39,220 nucleotides of DNA, from positions 1 to 39,220 of IMG/VR virus record IMGVR_UViG_3300020159_000639; one strand, given 5' to 3'. Origin of the DNA: a virus. Under the pieces are notes generated by a model. The model was not told where the DNA came from and searched no databases. It saw only the letters and a program-made list of their open reading frames with translations. This document shows, one piece after another, positions 1 to 7,608 of the stretch (within the stretch, counting starts at the first letter, position 1; the number at the start of each line of letters is the position of its first letter). The translations under genes were made by a program, and so were the position numbers.

Positions 1-1668
1 AGCGATTACGATTTTGTGATCAGCAATTATATCCCATTAAGTGGCACAGCAACTGGTTATGTAGCAGCTAAAGACGCTCCATTAAACGACCCAGCTGACG
101 GCCAACGTTGGTATTCTAGTCTAGTTGACGAAGTTGACATTATGGTACATAATGGCGATGCTTGGGTCGGATACAAGTACAATGGTTCGTCTGGTAATGC
201 TACAACAGCATCACCATACTTTGCCAACGGTACAGATTCCGCTGGTCCATTAGTTACTCCAACTCGTCCACTATTACAGCGTGACGGAACTGCTCTTGTA
301 ACAGGCGACCTATGGATTGACACCGGCGATTTAGAAAACTATCCTGTAATTTACAGATATCAATCAGGTCTAACAGATCAAATTGCTAACAACTGGGTAC
401 TGCTTGACAAAGGCGACCAAAACTCAGAAGACGGTATTGTGTTTGCTGATGTTCGTTGGGACCTCAACGGTGAAAGCAAAGAAGCTGCTTCAATCGTTGA
501 CTTGCTTGCCAGCGACTTTGTTGACTTTGACGCACCTGATCCAACACTATATCCAAGAGGTATCTTGTTGTTTAACACTCGTAGAAGCGGATTCAACGTT
601 AAAAAATATGTAAGAAACTACGTTGACACATCTGCTGATAATGATCAATATGGTGGCGAGTCTATGATAGACTACGAACCAGCACGTTGGGTTTCTGATT
701 CTGCTGATACATTTGGTAGAAAATCACAACGTCAAGTGATTGTTACTGCGTTGAAAGCACTAATTAATTCTAATACAGAAATTAGAGAAGACGAAGTCCG
801 CAACTTTAACATTATTTCTTGCCCAGGCTATCCTGAGTTAATTCAAAATATGATCGAACTAAACGTTGATCGCGGAACAACAGCATTTGTTGTTGGTGAC
901 ACTCCATTTAGATTGTTACCAGATACGAATTCGTTAACAAGCTGGGGACAGAATTTAAATGCTGCTACTGACAACGGTGATCAAGGCCTTGTTAGTGCTG
1001 ATTCTTACTCGTCAGTGTTTTATCCAAGCGGGTTAACTTCTGACAATAGTGGCAACACTGTTATGGTTCCAGCAAGTCATATGATGCTACGCACAATCGC
1101 TCTAAGCGACCAAGTTAGCTATCCATGGTTTGCTCCAGCTGGTATTAGAAGAGGTGGTGTTACTAATGCCTCTGCGGCAGGATACTTAGATTCAATAACT
1201 AGCGAATTTAGACCGGTTGCGTTAACAGAAGGACAGCGTGATGCGTTGTACAATGTTAAAGTTAATCCGATTACATTCTTCAACGGTGTTGGACTTGTAA
1301 ACTACGGTCAAAAGACATTGAGTTCTGGTTCATCAGCACTTGACAGAATCAACGTTGCTAGATTGGTAATTTATCTACGCACTCAACTAAACAAACTAGC
1401 TAAACCGTTTGTGTTTGAACCTAACGATAAGTTAACAAGAGATGAAATTAGACAAGCAGTTGAAAGCCTATTGTTAGAGCTTGTAGGCCTACGTGCTATC
1501 TATGACTACGCTGTGGTTTGTGATGAAACAAACAATACTCCAGCAAGAATTGATCGAAATGAACTGTATGTTGACATCGCAATTGAGCCAGTTAAAGCAA
1601 TTGAGTTCATCTACATTCCATTAAGATTAAAGAATACAGGAGAGATCCAGGCTTCTAGAGCAGCGTAA
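1..1668 (+). CDS. 18: Tail sheath protein gp18, 5'-truncated by window edge
   Basis: Contractile tail sheath subunit of a T4-like myovirus; polymerises around the tail tube and contracts on infection. The frame is open from base 1, so the N-terminus lies outside the window; the GTG at 16 is internal. 555 codons are visible. The C-terminal ~120 residues (around ARLVIYLRTQLNKLAKPFVF, then IDRNELYVDIAIEPVKAIEF) have the conserved C-terminal sheath domain pattern: a long helix, then a beta strand rich in I/V/P near the end. The upstream part is Gly/Asp/Asn/Thr-rich, as in the variable protruding domains of sheath proteins. It is followed by a short GC-rich hairpin and then the tube gene, the usual 18-19 order. 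Identity is firm; the N-terminal boundary is unknown. Confidence 0.9.
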   Translation, partial: SDYDFVISNYIPLSGTATGYVAAKDAPLNDPADGQRWYSSLVDEVDIMVHNGDAWVGYKYNGSSGNATTASPYFANGTDSAGPLVTPTRPLLQRDGTALVTGDLWIDTGDLENYPVIYRYQSGLTDQIANNWVLLDKGDQNSEDGIVFADVRWDLNGESKEAASIVDLLASDFVDFDAPDPTLYPRGILLFNTRRSGFNVKKYVRNYVDTSADNDQYGGESMIDYEPARWVSDSADTFGRKSQRQVIVTALKALINSNTEIREDEVRNFNIISCPGYPELIQNMIELNVDRGTTAFVVGDTPFRLLPDTNSLTSWGQNLNAATDNGDQGLVSADSYSSVFYPSGLTSDNSGNTVMVPASHMMLRTIALSDQVSYPWFAPAGIRRGGVTNASAAGYLDSITSEFRPVALTEGQRDALYNVKVNPITFFNGVGLVNYGQKTLSSGSSALDRINVARLVIYLRTQLNKLAKPFVFEPNDKLTRDEIRQAVESLLLELVGLRAIYDYAVVCDETNNTPARIDRNELYVDIAIEPVKAIEFIYIPLRLKNTGEIQASRAA

Positions 1669-1672
1669 AGCG

Positions 1673-1690
1673 AGGGGGAGAAATCCCCCT
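1673..1690 (+). other. Intercistronic GC hairpin between sheath and tube genes
   Basis: A perfect 7-bp stem (AGGGGGA / TCCCCCT) closed by a GAAA tetraloop sits 4 nt after the sheath stop codon. It is followed by TCAATAG, not a U run, so it is a poor intrinsic terminator. It more likely protects the 3' end of the sheath mRNA or separates sheath from tube expression. Confidence 0.6.
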
Positions 1691-1699
1691 TCAATAGAA

Positions 1700-1707
1700 G
1701 ATAAATA
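1700..1707 (+). promoter_or_regulatory. Late promoter box GATAAATA before tail tube gene
   Basis: Matches the T4-type late consensus NATAAATA. The box ends 23 nt before the tube start codon. With T4 geometry (last A at -6) transcription would start near 1713, giving an ~18-nt leader that contains the Shine-Dalgarno sequence CCGGAG. This is one of the few late genes here with a normal leader. Confidence 0.7.
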
Positions 1708-1730
1708 ACATTATCCGGAGCATAAAGAAT

Positions 1731-2357
1731 ATGGCAATTTCAACACTATCAAAATTAACAGTACCTTTAGCAACTGACGCTTCGTCAAGTACTCAAGGCT
1801 TGTTAATGCCCAAGCTAAAGTACAGATTTAGGGTAGTCTTACAAGGCTTCGGGGCAAATGGCACAGTATCAACAGAATTAACTAAACAAGTAAACGATAT
1901 CACCCGACCAAAGATCAACTTTGAAGAGATCGAACTACCAGTTTATAACTCAAGAGTATATCTAGCAGGTAGACATAATTGGGAACCAGTTACCTTAAAT
2001 GTAAGAGACGATGCTACGGGATCTATCCAACGTTTATGCGGTGAGCAAATCCAGAAACAGTTTGATTTCTTTGAACAGTCTGGGGCAGCATCTGGCCAAG
2101 ATTACAAGTTTACTACACTAATTGAATTACTAGATGGTGGTAACGGAGCACAAACTCCAAACGTTTTAGAAACATTTGAATTGTATGGTTGTTTTGTTCA
2201 GAACATCGATTACGGTGATTTGAACTACACATCAAACGAACCAGCGATGATTGCACTAGCTATTCGTTATGATAATGCTATCCAGTACAAAGGTGGCGGC
2301 GTTGATGGTATTGGTAGAAATATTGGTGCTAGAACAGTAGGCACTTTATCTACTTAA
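1731..2357 (+). CDS. 19: Tail tube protein gp19
   Basis: Major subunit of the inner tail tube through which DNA passes. 208 residues (T4 gp19 is 163). The body MPKLKYRFRVVLQGFG, then VNDITRPKINFEEIELPVYNSRVYL and WEPVTLNVRDD, followed by a C-terminal VQNIDYGDLNYTSNEPAMIALAIRYDNA stretch in separate strands, is the tube-fold signature of marine T4-like gp19 proteins. Start ATG is supported by CCGGAG about 10 nt upstream and by the late box at 1700. It sits directly behind the sheath gene and before a strong terminator, consistent with high monocistronic late expression. Confidence 0.88.
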   Translation: MAISTLSKLTVPLATDASSSTQGLLMPKLKYRFRVVLQGFGANGTVSTELTKQVNDITRPKINFEEIELPVYNSRVYLAGRHNWEPVTLNVRDDATGSIQRLCGEQIQKQFDFFEQSGAASGQDYKFTTLIELLDGGNGAQTPNVLETFELYGCFVQNIDYGDLNYTSNEPAMIALAIRYDNAIQYKGGGVDGIGRNIGARTVGTLST

Positions 2358-2374
2358 TTAACAATTAACAATTT

Positions 2375-2403
2375 AAAGCCCGGTTTTATATCGGGCTTTT
2401 TTT
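2375..2403 (+). terminator. Rho-independent terminator after tail tube gene
   Basis: AAAGCCCG pairs with CGGGCTTT (8 bp) around a 9-nt A/T-rich loop, followed by an uninterrupted T run. It lies 18 nt after the tube stop codon and isolates the tube transcript from the next gene. Confidence 0.9.
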
Positions 2404-2406
2404 ATC

Positions 2407-2414
2407 ACTAAATA
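2407..2414 (+). promoter_or_regulatory. Late promoter box ACTAAATA, 5 nt before start codon
   Basis: One mismatch to NATAAATA. It directly follows the tube terminator and its final A is separated from the ATG at 2420 by exactly 5 nt (ATAGT). T4 geometry would put +1 on the A of ATG, giving a leaderless mRNA. No Shine-Dalgarno sequence is present. Confidence 0.65.
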
Positions 2415-2419
2415 ATAGT

Positions 2420-3514
2420 ATGGCAGACAAATTCACACGATTTTTATCAGGAGTAGGCCAAGGTCTACTCAACCCCAAAGGCAACTTAGGTGATGCTAGG
2501 CATGCGGCACGACTGTATGTTGATAATCAGTTTGCTCGAGCACCCAGAACAAAATTTTTATATCACGTGGCATTTGACATTGCTGAACCAGCATTACTGT
2601 CAAAAAAATTCAGTGACAAACGTAAAGAAGTAAGTTTGTTAGTAAAAGGTGCCGACCTTCCTAGAATTACTATTGACCACGATATTAAAAATCAATATAA
2701 TCGAAAACGAGTTATTTACAAAGAATTAAAATACGAACCACTTAACATTAGCTTTCATGATGACAATATTGGTATTGTAAATGCGTTATGGGCACAGTAT
2801 TTGAGTTACTATTCTCCTGAACGACTAAACCCACTTGAAGCATGGATGGACACAACATTAGGTCCGTATCAAGGCATGAATACGGGGCTCTCTAAATGGA
2901 AATATGGCCTAGATAGAACCAAGGGAACAACAGGTACAGATACAGCATATACAAAACCGTTTTTTAGATCAATTACTCTGTATACACTAAGTAGAAAAAA
3001 GTTCAACAGTTATACGCTAGTTAATCCACATATTGTCAGTTGGACCCACGGTAATCTTGATCAAAATTCAAACAACGGTACAGTTGAAGCTCAAATGAGT
3101 CTTGTATATGAATCTATTTTATACGGCACAGGATCAGTTATTAAAGGCAAAGAACCAACAGGGTTTGCTGATTTGTTCTATGATAAAACTCCTAGTCCGT
3201 TATCAATCGGTGGTGGAACGTTGACTAGCATATTTGGCCCAGGTGGCCTAATAACAGCCGGCAGTAGTATTATCGAAGATGCTCTAACAATTTATGGTAA
3301 GGGTAATGTACAAGAGCCTGGCATAGGACCGCTGGGATTAGGAACTATAATATCAGCAGCTAATTTTTATAAGAGTATTAGATCAATAACTCCAGAAAAT
3401 CTTATTGCCGAAGCTACAAATTTAATCACTAATCCAGGAGCAGCTTCAAATGCGGTTAGTGGTTTACAAGGTGTGTCGTTTGGCGCACAGCAGTCTTTTA
3501 GACCGTCACAGTAA
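2420..3514 (+). CDS. Tail-tube-like baseplate protein (gp48/gp54-type)
   Basis: 364 residues. The N-terminal ~250 residues (KFLYHVAFDIA, VKGADLPRITIDHDIKNQYN, YEPLNISFHDDN, then VSWTHGNLDQNSN and VEAQMSLVYESILYG) read like a tube-fold domain: beta strands, a central helix, and the N-x-K/R-x loop seen in gp19. The remaining ~110 residues are Gly/Ser/Ile-rich. In T4, gp48 (364 aa) and gp54 carry such domains and join tube to baseplate, so this is probably the tube cap or initiator; gp48 and gp54 cannot be told apart by eye. Start chosen at the first ATG after the late box, with no ribosome binding site. It lies between gp19 and gp4, unlike T4. Confidence 0.55.
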   Translation: MADKFTRFLSGVGQGLLNPKGNLGDARHAARLYVDNQFARAPRTKFLYHVAFDIAEPALLSKKFSDKRKEVSLLVKGADLPRITIDHDIKNQYNRKRVIYKELKYEPLNISFHDDNIGIVNALWAQYLSYYSPERLNPLEAWMDTTLGPYQGMNTGLSKWKYGLDRTKGTTGTDTAYTKPFFRSITLYTLSRKKFNSYTLVNPHIVSWTHGNLDQNSNNGTVEAQMSLVYESILYGTGSVIKGKEPTGFADLFYDKTPSPLSIGGGTLTSIFGPGGLITAGSSIIEDALTIYGKGNVQEPGIGPLGLGTIISAANFYKSIRSITPENLIAEATNLITNPGAASNAVSGLQGVSFGAQQSFRPSQ

Positions 3515-3521
3515 TTAATAT

Positions 3522-3902
3522 ATGAACAACACTCTATCTAATTTACCAACAAAACAGACCGCACCAGATAGTGCCGATAAGAGCAGAGTATATCTAAATA
3601 ACTTTGGGCAAGCTGGTGAAGAATATTCGGGCACCGACGTCGACGCCACTGTTGGATTTCTATCCAAGCGCGGATTTGGTCTTGAGGCTGCTACAGTTAC
3701 TTCTATGGTATTATTAAAGCAAGCTAAACAGGATAACATATCTGTGTTTAAGTTGTTAGATACTTTAGATACTTTACAAACCTTAGAGCTATCAGCTCTC
3801 GTTAGTGAAATATTAAATCAAAATAGATCCCAAACATCGAGATTAGGATTTAAGGTACCAGTATCTGCTAATCAGCAAAAGATAAGAAACATCAAAGCAT
3901 AA
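3522..3902 (+). CDS. Conserved virion-associated protein of unknown function
   Basis: 126 residues, not recognised by name. It resembles a small family I associate with aquatic T4-like phages: Leu-Pro-x-K start, then a segment VDATVGFLSKRGFGLEAATVTS, a helical stretch with repeated DTLDTLQTLELSALVSEILN, and an Asn/Arg-rich end (NQNRSQTSRLGFKVP). It starts 7 nt after the previous stop and its TAA overlaps the ATG of gp4 (TAATG), so it is translationally coupled to head and tail assembly genes. No membrane segment, cysteine cluster or enzymatic motif is visible. A neck or tail completion role is possible from context only. Confidence 0.6.
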   Translation: MNNTLSNLPTKQTAPDSADKSRVYLNNFGQAGEEYSGTDVDATVGFLSKRGFGLEAATVTSMVLLKQAKQDNISVFKLLDTLDTLQTLELSALVSEILNQNRSQTSRLGFKVPVSANQQKIRNIKA

Positions 3903-4342
3903 TGGCCAAGTTTGCTCAAGGGAGATTCACTATGAAGAATCCCGAAAAATACATTGGAAAGAAAATACCGTTGGCTCGAAGCAGTTGGGAATTTGTTTTT
4001 ATGCGAATGCTCGATGAACATGATGGTGTTGAAAAATGGGCCAGCGAAAGTATACAAATACCCTATAGAGATCCCTTAACAGGCAAGTATACAATATACG
4101 TTCCTGATTTCTTTATTGTCTACAACGATAAGTCTGGTAAAAAGCATGCCGAAGTTGTTGAAGTAAAACCCAGCAACCATACTTTTTTAGAAAAAGTAGG
4201 CAAGAGCCAATACAATCAACAGCAATATGTTAAAAATATGGCAAAGTGGGAAGCTGCTCAAGCATGGTGTAAACAACAGGGCATTAAGTTTAGAGTGGTA
4301 AATGAAGATGATATTTTCCACAAAGGCTCTAAGCGTAGATAA
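3902..4342 (+). CDS. 4: Head completion protein gp4 (TnsA/restriction-nuclease-like fold)
   Basis: 146 residues, close to T4 gp4 (150). Visible signatures: N-terminal ARSSWEFVFMRMLDEHDGVEKWASE, then PDFFIVY and EVVEVKP, and a C-terminal KWEAAQAWCKQQGIKFRVVNEDD. The E...PDF...E-x-K spacing is that of PD-(D/E)XK/TnsA-type nucleases. T4 gp4 acts at the packaged head before neck joining. ATG overlaps the previous stop. The next gene begins 8 nt later behind a late-type box. Identity is strong by motif order; nuclease activity is inferred. Confidence 0.87.
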   Translation: MAKFAQGRFTMKNPEKYIGKKIPLARSSWEFVFMRMLDEHDGVEKWASESIQIPYRDPLTGKYTIYVPDFFIVYNDKSGKKHAEVVEVKPSNHTFLEKVGKSQYNQQQYVKNMAKWEAAQAWCKQQGIKFRVVNEDDIFHKGSKRR

Positions 4343-4345
4343 GTA
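4338..4345 (+). promoter_or_regulatory. Late-promoter-like box GATAAGTA, 5 nt before gp16 start
   Basis: One mismatch to NATAAATA (G in place of an A). It overlaps the gp4 stop codon and ends exactly 5 nt before ATG 4351, the same spacing as five other late boxes in the window. There is no Shine-Dalgarno sequence between it and the ATG. Confidence 0.45.
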
Positions 4346-4350
4346 GATAT

Positions 4351-4833
4351 ATGACCAAAAAGTTAGAAGAACTGTTTAATTTAGAAGAGTCTACTACTGT
4401 AGAGCCAGCAATCCCTGTGATCGAAGAATCTAAAGAAGAAGTGCGTGACCTTGAAAGAAGTTACAGAGAAGTTGATACTATTGCTGGTCAATTGCCTGCT
4501 ATTGCTGACTTAGATTCTTTAGGTGAAAACGAACTAGACGCCCTTGCTAAAAAAGCAGAGGATGCCTATGACGATCTAATGGATTTAGGCATGAATGTTG
4601 AAGTACGCTATAGTGGTCGTATTTTTGAAGTAGCAGGCACAATGCTACGTAATGCTATCGATGCTAAGTCTGCTAAAATTGATAAAAAACTAAAGGCCAT
4701 CGACGCTAAACTTAAAAAGTTAAAAATAGACAGAGATGCCGGTGATGAAGATCCGAATAATATGCTAAACGGCCAGGCATTTGTAATTACGGATCGCAAT
4801 GAACTCTTGAAAAAACTGCAAGGAAAGGAATAA
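4351..4833 (+). CDS. 16: Terminase small subunit gp16
   Basis: 160 residues (T4 gp16 is 164). It has the gp16 layout: an acidic N-terminal tail (LEELFNLEE), a central helical hairpin starting at the DLERSYREVDTIAG segment and continuing with ALAKKAEDAYDDLMDLG and RIFEVAGTMLRNAIDAKSAK, then a Lys-rich coiled segment (KLKAIDAKLKKLKID) and a short C-terminal motif (NGQAFVITDRNELLKKL). The small subunit rings recognise concatemeric DNA and stimulate gp17. It lies between gp4 and gp17 in the late block. The assignment rests on length, helix pattern and neighbourhood. Confidence 0.72.
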   Translation: MTKKLEELFNLEESTTVEPAIPVIEESKEEVRDLERSYREVDTIAGQLPAIADLDSLGENELDALAKKAEDAYDDLMDLGMNVEVRYSGRIFEVAGTMLRNAIDAKSAKIDKKLKAIDAKLKKLKIDRDAGDEDPNNMLNGQAFVITDRNELLKKLQGKE

Positions 4834-4836
4834 ATA
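4829..4836 (+). promoter_or_regulatory. Late promoter box AATAAATA, 5 nt before start codon
   Basis: Exact NATAAATA match overlapping the gp16 stop codon and ending 5 nt before ATG 4842. An AAGGAAAGGAA tract upstream could serve as ribosome binding site on read-through mRNA, but it would be absent from an mRNA started at this box. The gene may therefore be translated in two modes. Confidence 0.65.
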
Positions 4837-4841
4837 CTGAT

Positions 4842-5405
4842 ATGAAAACATTTAAAGATTATCTTGCTGAAAGTAAAAAAACCTACGGTTTCCGTATTAA
4901 AGTTGCGGGTCCATTGCCTGAAGGATTTGAAGAAAAAGCCAAATCAAAGATGGGCAAATACGGGTGTGGTAAGTTTGAAAAAGTTGCTACTACACCTATT
5001 CAAAAAACCGCATTGGAATTTTTAGATCTTTCAAACATTGAAGTTACAGTATTTGAGTGCGAATGTGCTTATCCTGTAACACCACAACAAATTCAAATTG
5101 ATGTTCAAGAATCAACAGGAACACCAAATACTCACCTTCGTGTAAGAAACGTTAACGATCCGCTTGAGCAAGCATTACCAGTCGAAGCTCCAGACGGAAA
5201 GTCTATTTTAAATGACGGCGATTTAAAATCCGCTGAAAAAATCAAACACAAAGAATACTTTGGCAACGAGCATAATGCTTCTTTTATCAAAGAGCTTGCT
5301 AAGACTAGTAAAGAACGAGCCAAAGATAAGAATCAAGGCGAATACAAAATGCCTAAATCACCAAAACAAGACAAAGCCGGCACCAAGAGTGCCCTAGGGA
5401 GTTAA
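4842..5405 (+). CDS. Unknown late protein with capsid-targeting-like N-terminus
   Basis: 187 residues. The N-terminus MKTFKDYLAES closely resembles the T4 capsid-targeting peptide of the internal proteins (MKTYQEFIAEA in ipIII), which is cut by the gp21 head protease after the Glu. The middle (TYGFRIKVAGPLPEGF, then a beta-rich region through VFECECAYPVTP and TGTPNTHLRVRN) looks like a small folded domain. The last 60 residues are Lys/Asp-rich and probably disordered. Similar proteins occur next to terminase genes in aquatic T4-like phages as I remember them, without a known role. It has a late box with leaderless geometry. Possible core or internal head protein. Confidence 0.62.
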   Translation: MKTFKDYLAESKKTYGFRIKVAGPLPEGFEEKAKSKMGKYGCGKFEKVATTPIQKTALEFLDLSNIEVTVFECECAYPVTPQQIQIDVQESTGTPNTHLRVRNVNDPLEQALPVEAPDGKSILNDGDLKSAEKIKHKEYFGNEHNASFIKELAKTSKERAKDKNQGEYKMPKSPKQDKAGTKSALGS

Positions 5406-5406
5406 T

Positions 5407-5952
5407 ATGGATTTTAAAGCTATACTAGAAAAGATGGCCGAACTAGAAGCTAGTAAGGTATCAGAGGAGTGTGGCATGCCCATGACTCCATCAGCACCAA
5501 GCGCACCACCTGCTATGCCACCATCAATGAGCGTTAATCTAAATGCTCAGGGTTTGGACAACATTGAATCTTTAATGAAATTGATTAGCAAAGTCAATCC
5601 AGATTCTCTCGGCGGCAATGTAAAAGAACCAACATTACCAATGATGACCACTGAGCCATCAATGGCTTCGTTGAGAGATAAGGTAATGGCTGCTCCAGCA
5701 ATTGGTATTGCCGATGGCGACATTGATCCTACTGACAATGATATTGATCCAGAACAAGAAGCGTTTGGCAATACTCCAGACGGTGCTCCAGGACCAGAAA
5801 TTAAACCAATGAGTGCTGCTGTTCCTAATGGTGATGATCTACATCGTAAGAAGAAACAATATCCAGCAACACAGCCAGGCGACAATCCTATGGCAGTCGA
5901 AAGTATCAAAGCACAGTTAGAAGCATTGTTAGCTGAAATTAAATCTAAATAA
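5407..5952 (+). CDS. Unknown late protein, Pro/Met-rich and acidic
   Basis: 181 residues. A short helical N-terminus (MDFKAILEKMAELEASKVSE) is followed by a Pro/Ser/Ala/Met-rich linker, a helical motif SVNLNAQGLDNIESLMKLISK, a long low-complexity acidic stretch (IDPTDNDIDPEQEAFG) and a C-terminal helix (VESIKAQLEALLAEIKSK). The composition resembles scaffold or core proteins, but no family is recognised. ATG is preceded by AGGGAG at good spacing, one base after the previous stop, so it is co-transcribed with the preceding gene. A UUCG terminator follows directly. Confidence 0.6.
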   Translation: MDFKAILEKMAELEASKVSEECGMPMTPSAPSAPPAMPPSMSVNLNAQGLDNIESLMKLISKVNPDSLGGNVKEPTLPMMTTEPSMASLRDKVMAAPAIGIADGDIDPTDNDIDPEQEAFGNTPDGAPGPEIKPMSAAVPNGDDLHRKKKQYPATQPGDNPMAVESIKAQLEALLAEIKSK

Positions 5953-5966
5953 TAATCAAAACGCTC

Positions 5967-5994
5967 AAATAGGCTCTTCGGAGCCTATTTTTTT
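5967..5994 (+). terminator. Rho-independent terminator before terminase gene
   Basis: Perfect 10-bp stem (AAATAGGCTC / GAGCCTATTT) closed by a TTCG tetraloop and running into eight or more Ts. It ends 2 nt before the late box of gp17, so terminase is transcribed separately from the upstream late operon. Confidence 0.95.
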
Positions 5995-5995
5995 C

Positions 5996-6003
5996 AGTAA
6001 ATA
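5996..6003 (+). promoter_or_regulatory. Late promoter box AGTAAATA, 5 nt before gp17 start
   Basis: One mismatch to NATAAATA, sandwiched between the terminator and ATG 6009. The gap to ATG is 5 nt (ACAGT), and no ribosome binding site fits. Predicted leaderless late mRNA for the terminase. Confidence 0.6.
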
Positions 6004-6008
6004 ACAGT

Positions 6009-7595
6009 ATGGCAAAATCACTAGACGGTAATTTAATCAAGAAGGCTCATGCTCAAATCAAGTATACGCTTGAGGAAGTCAAGCACCTTGAAGCATGTAT
6101 GGATCCCGTAACTGGTCCTCTCTATTTTGCTAGAAACTTTGTAAAAATTCAGCACCCTGTACGTGGTAGTATTCCTTTTGATATGTATGATTATCAAGAA
6201 AAATTAATCGAAGCATATCACGGTAACAAACAATGTATCGCAATGTTACCTCGTCAGATGGGCAAGACAACCTGTGCCTGTGCTTACTTATTATGGTACA
6301 CTATGTTTGTGCCAGAAGCACAGGTGTTAATTGCTGCTCACAAATACGAAGGCGCTCAGGATATTATGAATCGTTATCGATTCGGCTATGAGAACTTGCC
6401 AGACTTTATTCGTGCTGGTGTGTATTCATACAATAGAAATACCATCGAGTATGACAACGGTGCTCGTATTCAAGCAGTGACAACGACAGAAAATACCGGT
6501 CGTGGTAAATCTCTTTCATTGATCTATTGCGATGAGTTTGCGTTTGTACAACCTCCAGAGAAAGCCAAAGAGTTTTGGACTGCGTTGTCACCAACACTGT
6601 CAACCGGTGGTAAGTGTATTATTACATCAACACCAAACTCGGACGAAGACCAGTTTGCGTTGATCTGGACTGAAGCCAATAAAAAGTTTGACGAACACGG
6701 CAACGAGCAACCACTGGGTCAGAACGGTTTCTATTCATATTTTGCTCATTGGTCAGAACATCCAGATCGCGATGACGCATGGGCAGCACAAGAAAGAAGT
6801 AAGATTGGCGAAGAACGTTTCCGCCGTGAATTTGATTGCGAATTCTTGATCTTTGATGAGACTTTAATTAATGCTGTTAAACTAGCAGAACTCAAGGGTG
6901 TTGAACCTACAATGACCATGGGTCAAACACGTTGGTACAAGGAAATTAATCCACAGGCAACATATCTAGTAGCATTAGATCCTTCATTGGGTACAGGTGG
7001 CGACTATGGTGCTATACAGGTATACGAAATGCCTAGTATGACACAGGTAGCAGAATGGCGACATAATTTAACGCCTATTCAAGCACAGGTCAAGCACATG
7101 CGAGAGATATTAAGATACATTGCTGAACGTGCTTCAGAATTAGGTGGAACTCCGCAGATTTATTATTCAGTGGAAAACAACACCCTGGGCGAAGCAGCAC
7201 TAATAACGATCAGCGACCTAGGTGAAGAAAACTTTGCAGGGCTATTCTTAAGTGAACCTATACGTAAAGGGCATGTACGTAAATTCCGCAAAGGATTTAA
7301 CACCACGCACCGTAGTAAAGTCACTGCTTGTAGTCAACTTAAGAACATGATAGAGCAACATAAGATGGTAATTAAGTCTAAACCCTTAATTTCCGAACTA
7401 AAAACATTCGTAGCACACGGTGTTGGTTTTGGTGCTAAAACAGGTGAGCATGACGATTTGGTGTCGTCAACTCTACTAGTTATACGCATGGCTAGTGTTC
7501 TGGCAGATTGGGATCCGCAGATATATGAAAAAATGACGGAACGATTAACCGAAGATCAAATGCCCATGCCAATATACATAACTTCAGTATTCTAA
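6009..7595 (+). CDS. 17: Terminase large subunit gp17
   Basis: DNA-packaging motor ATPase and nuclease. 528 residues (T4 gp17 is 610; marine relatives are often shorter). Walker A is LPRQMGKT near residue 81, Walker B is LIYCDEFAF near 175, and the coupling motif is IITSTPN near 207. The C-terminal nuclease shows VALDPSLGTGGDYGAIQV near 321, YYSVENNTLG near 386 and HDDLVSSTL near 482. Both domains are complete. It is isolated by an upstream terminator and starts at an ATG with no Shine-Dalgarno, 5 nt after a late box. Downstream, the next late gene has its own box. Confidence 0.96.
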   Translation: MAKSLDGNLIKKAHAQIKYTLEEVKHLEACMDPVTGPLYFARNFVKIQHPVRGSIPFDMYDYQEKLIEAYHGNKQCIAMLPRQMGKTTCACAYLLWYTMFVPEAQVLIAAHKYEGAQDIMNRYRFGYENLPDFIRAGVYSYNRNTIEYDNGARIQAVTTTENTGRGKSLSLIYCDEFAFVQPPEKAKEFWTALSPTLSTGGKCIITSTPNSDEDQFALIWTEANKKFDEHGNEQPLGQNGFYSYFAHWSEHPDRDDAWAAQERSKIGEERFRREFDCEFLIFDETLINAVKLAELKGVEPTMTMGQTRWYKEINPQATYLVALDPSLGTGGDYGAIQVYEMPSMTQVAEWRHNLTPIQAQVKHMREILRYIAERASELGGTPQIYYSVENNTLGEAALITISDLGEENFAGLFLSEPIRKGHVRKFRKGFNTTHRSKVTACSQLKNMIEQHKMVIKSKPLISELKTFVAHGVGFGAKTGEHDDLVSSTLLVIRMASVLADWDPQIYEKMTERLTEDQMPMPIYITSVF

Positions 7596-7603
7596 GATAA
7601 ATA
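7596..7603 (+). promoter_or_regulatory. Late promoter box GATAAATA, 5 nt before start codon
   Basis: Exact NATAAATA match at the gp17 stop codon. The last A is 5 nt (TAAAC) before ATG 7609, with no Shine-Dalgarno. Predicted leaderless late transcript for the 768-residue protein. Confidence 0.72.
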
Positions 7604-7608
7604 TAAAC

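Noticed and set aside
5547-5909. 120-codon minus-strand frame opposite the Pro/Met-rich gene
   Set aside because: No ribosome site or promoter, low-complexity shadow of the plus gene, and inside a one-direction late operon.
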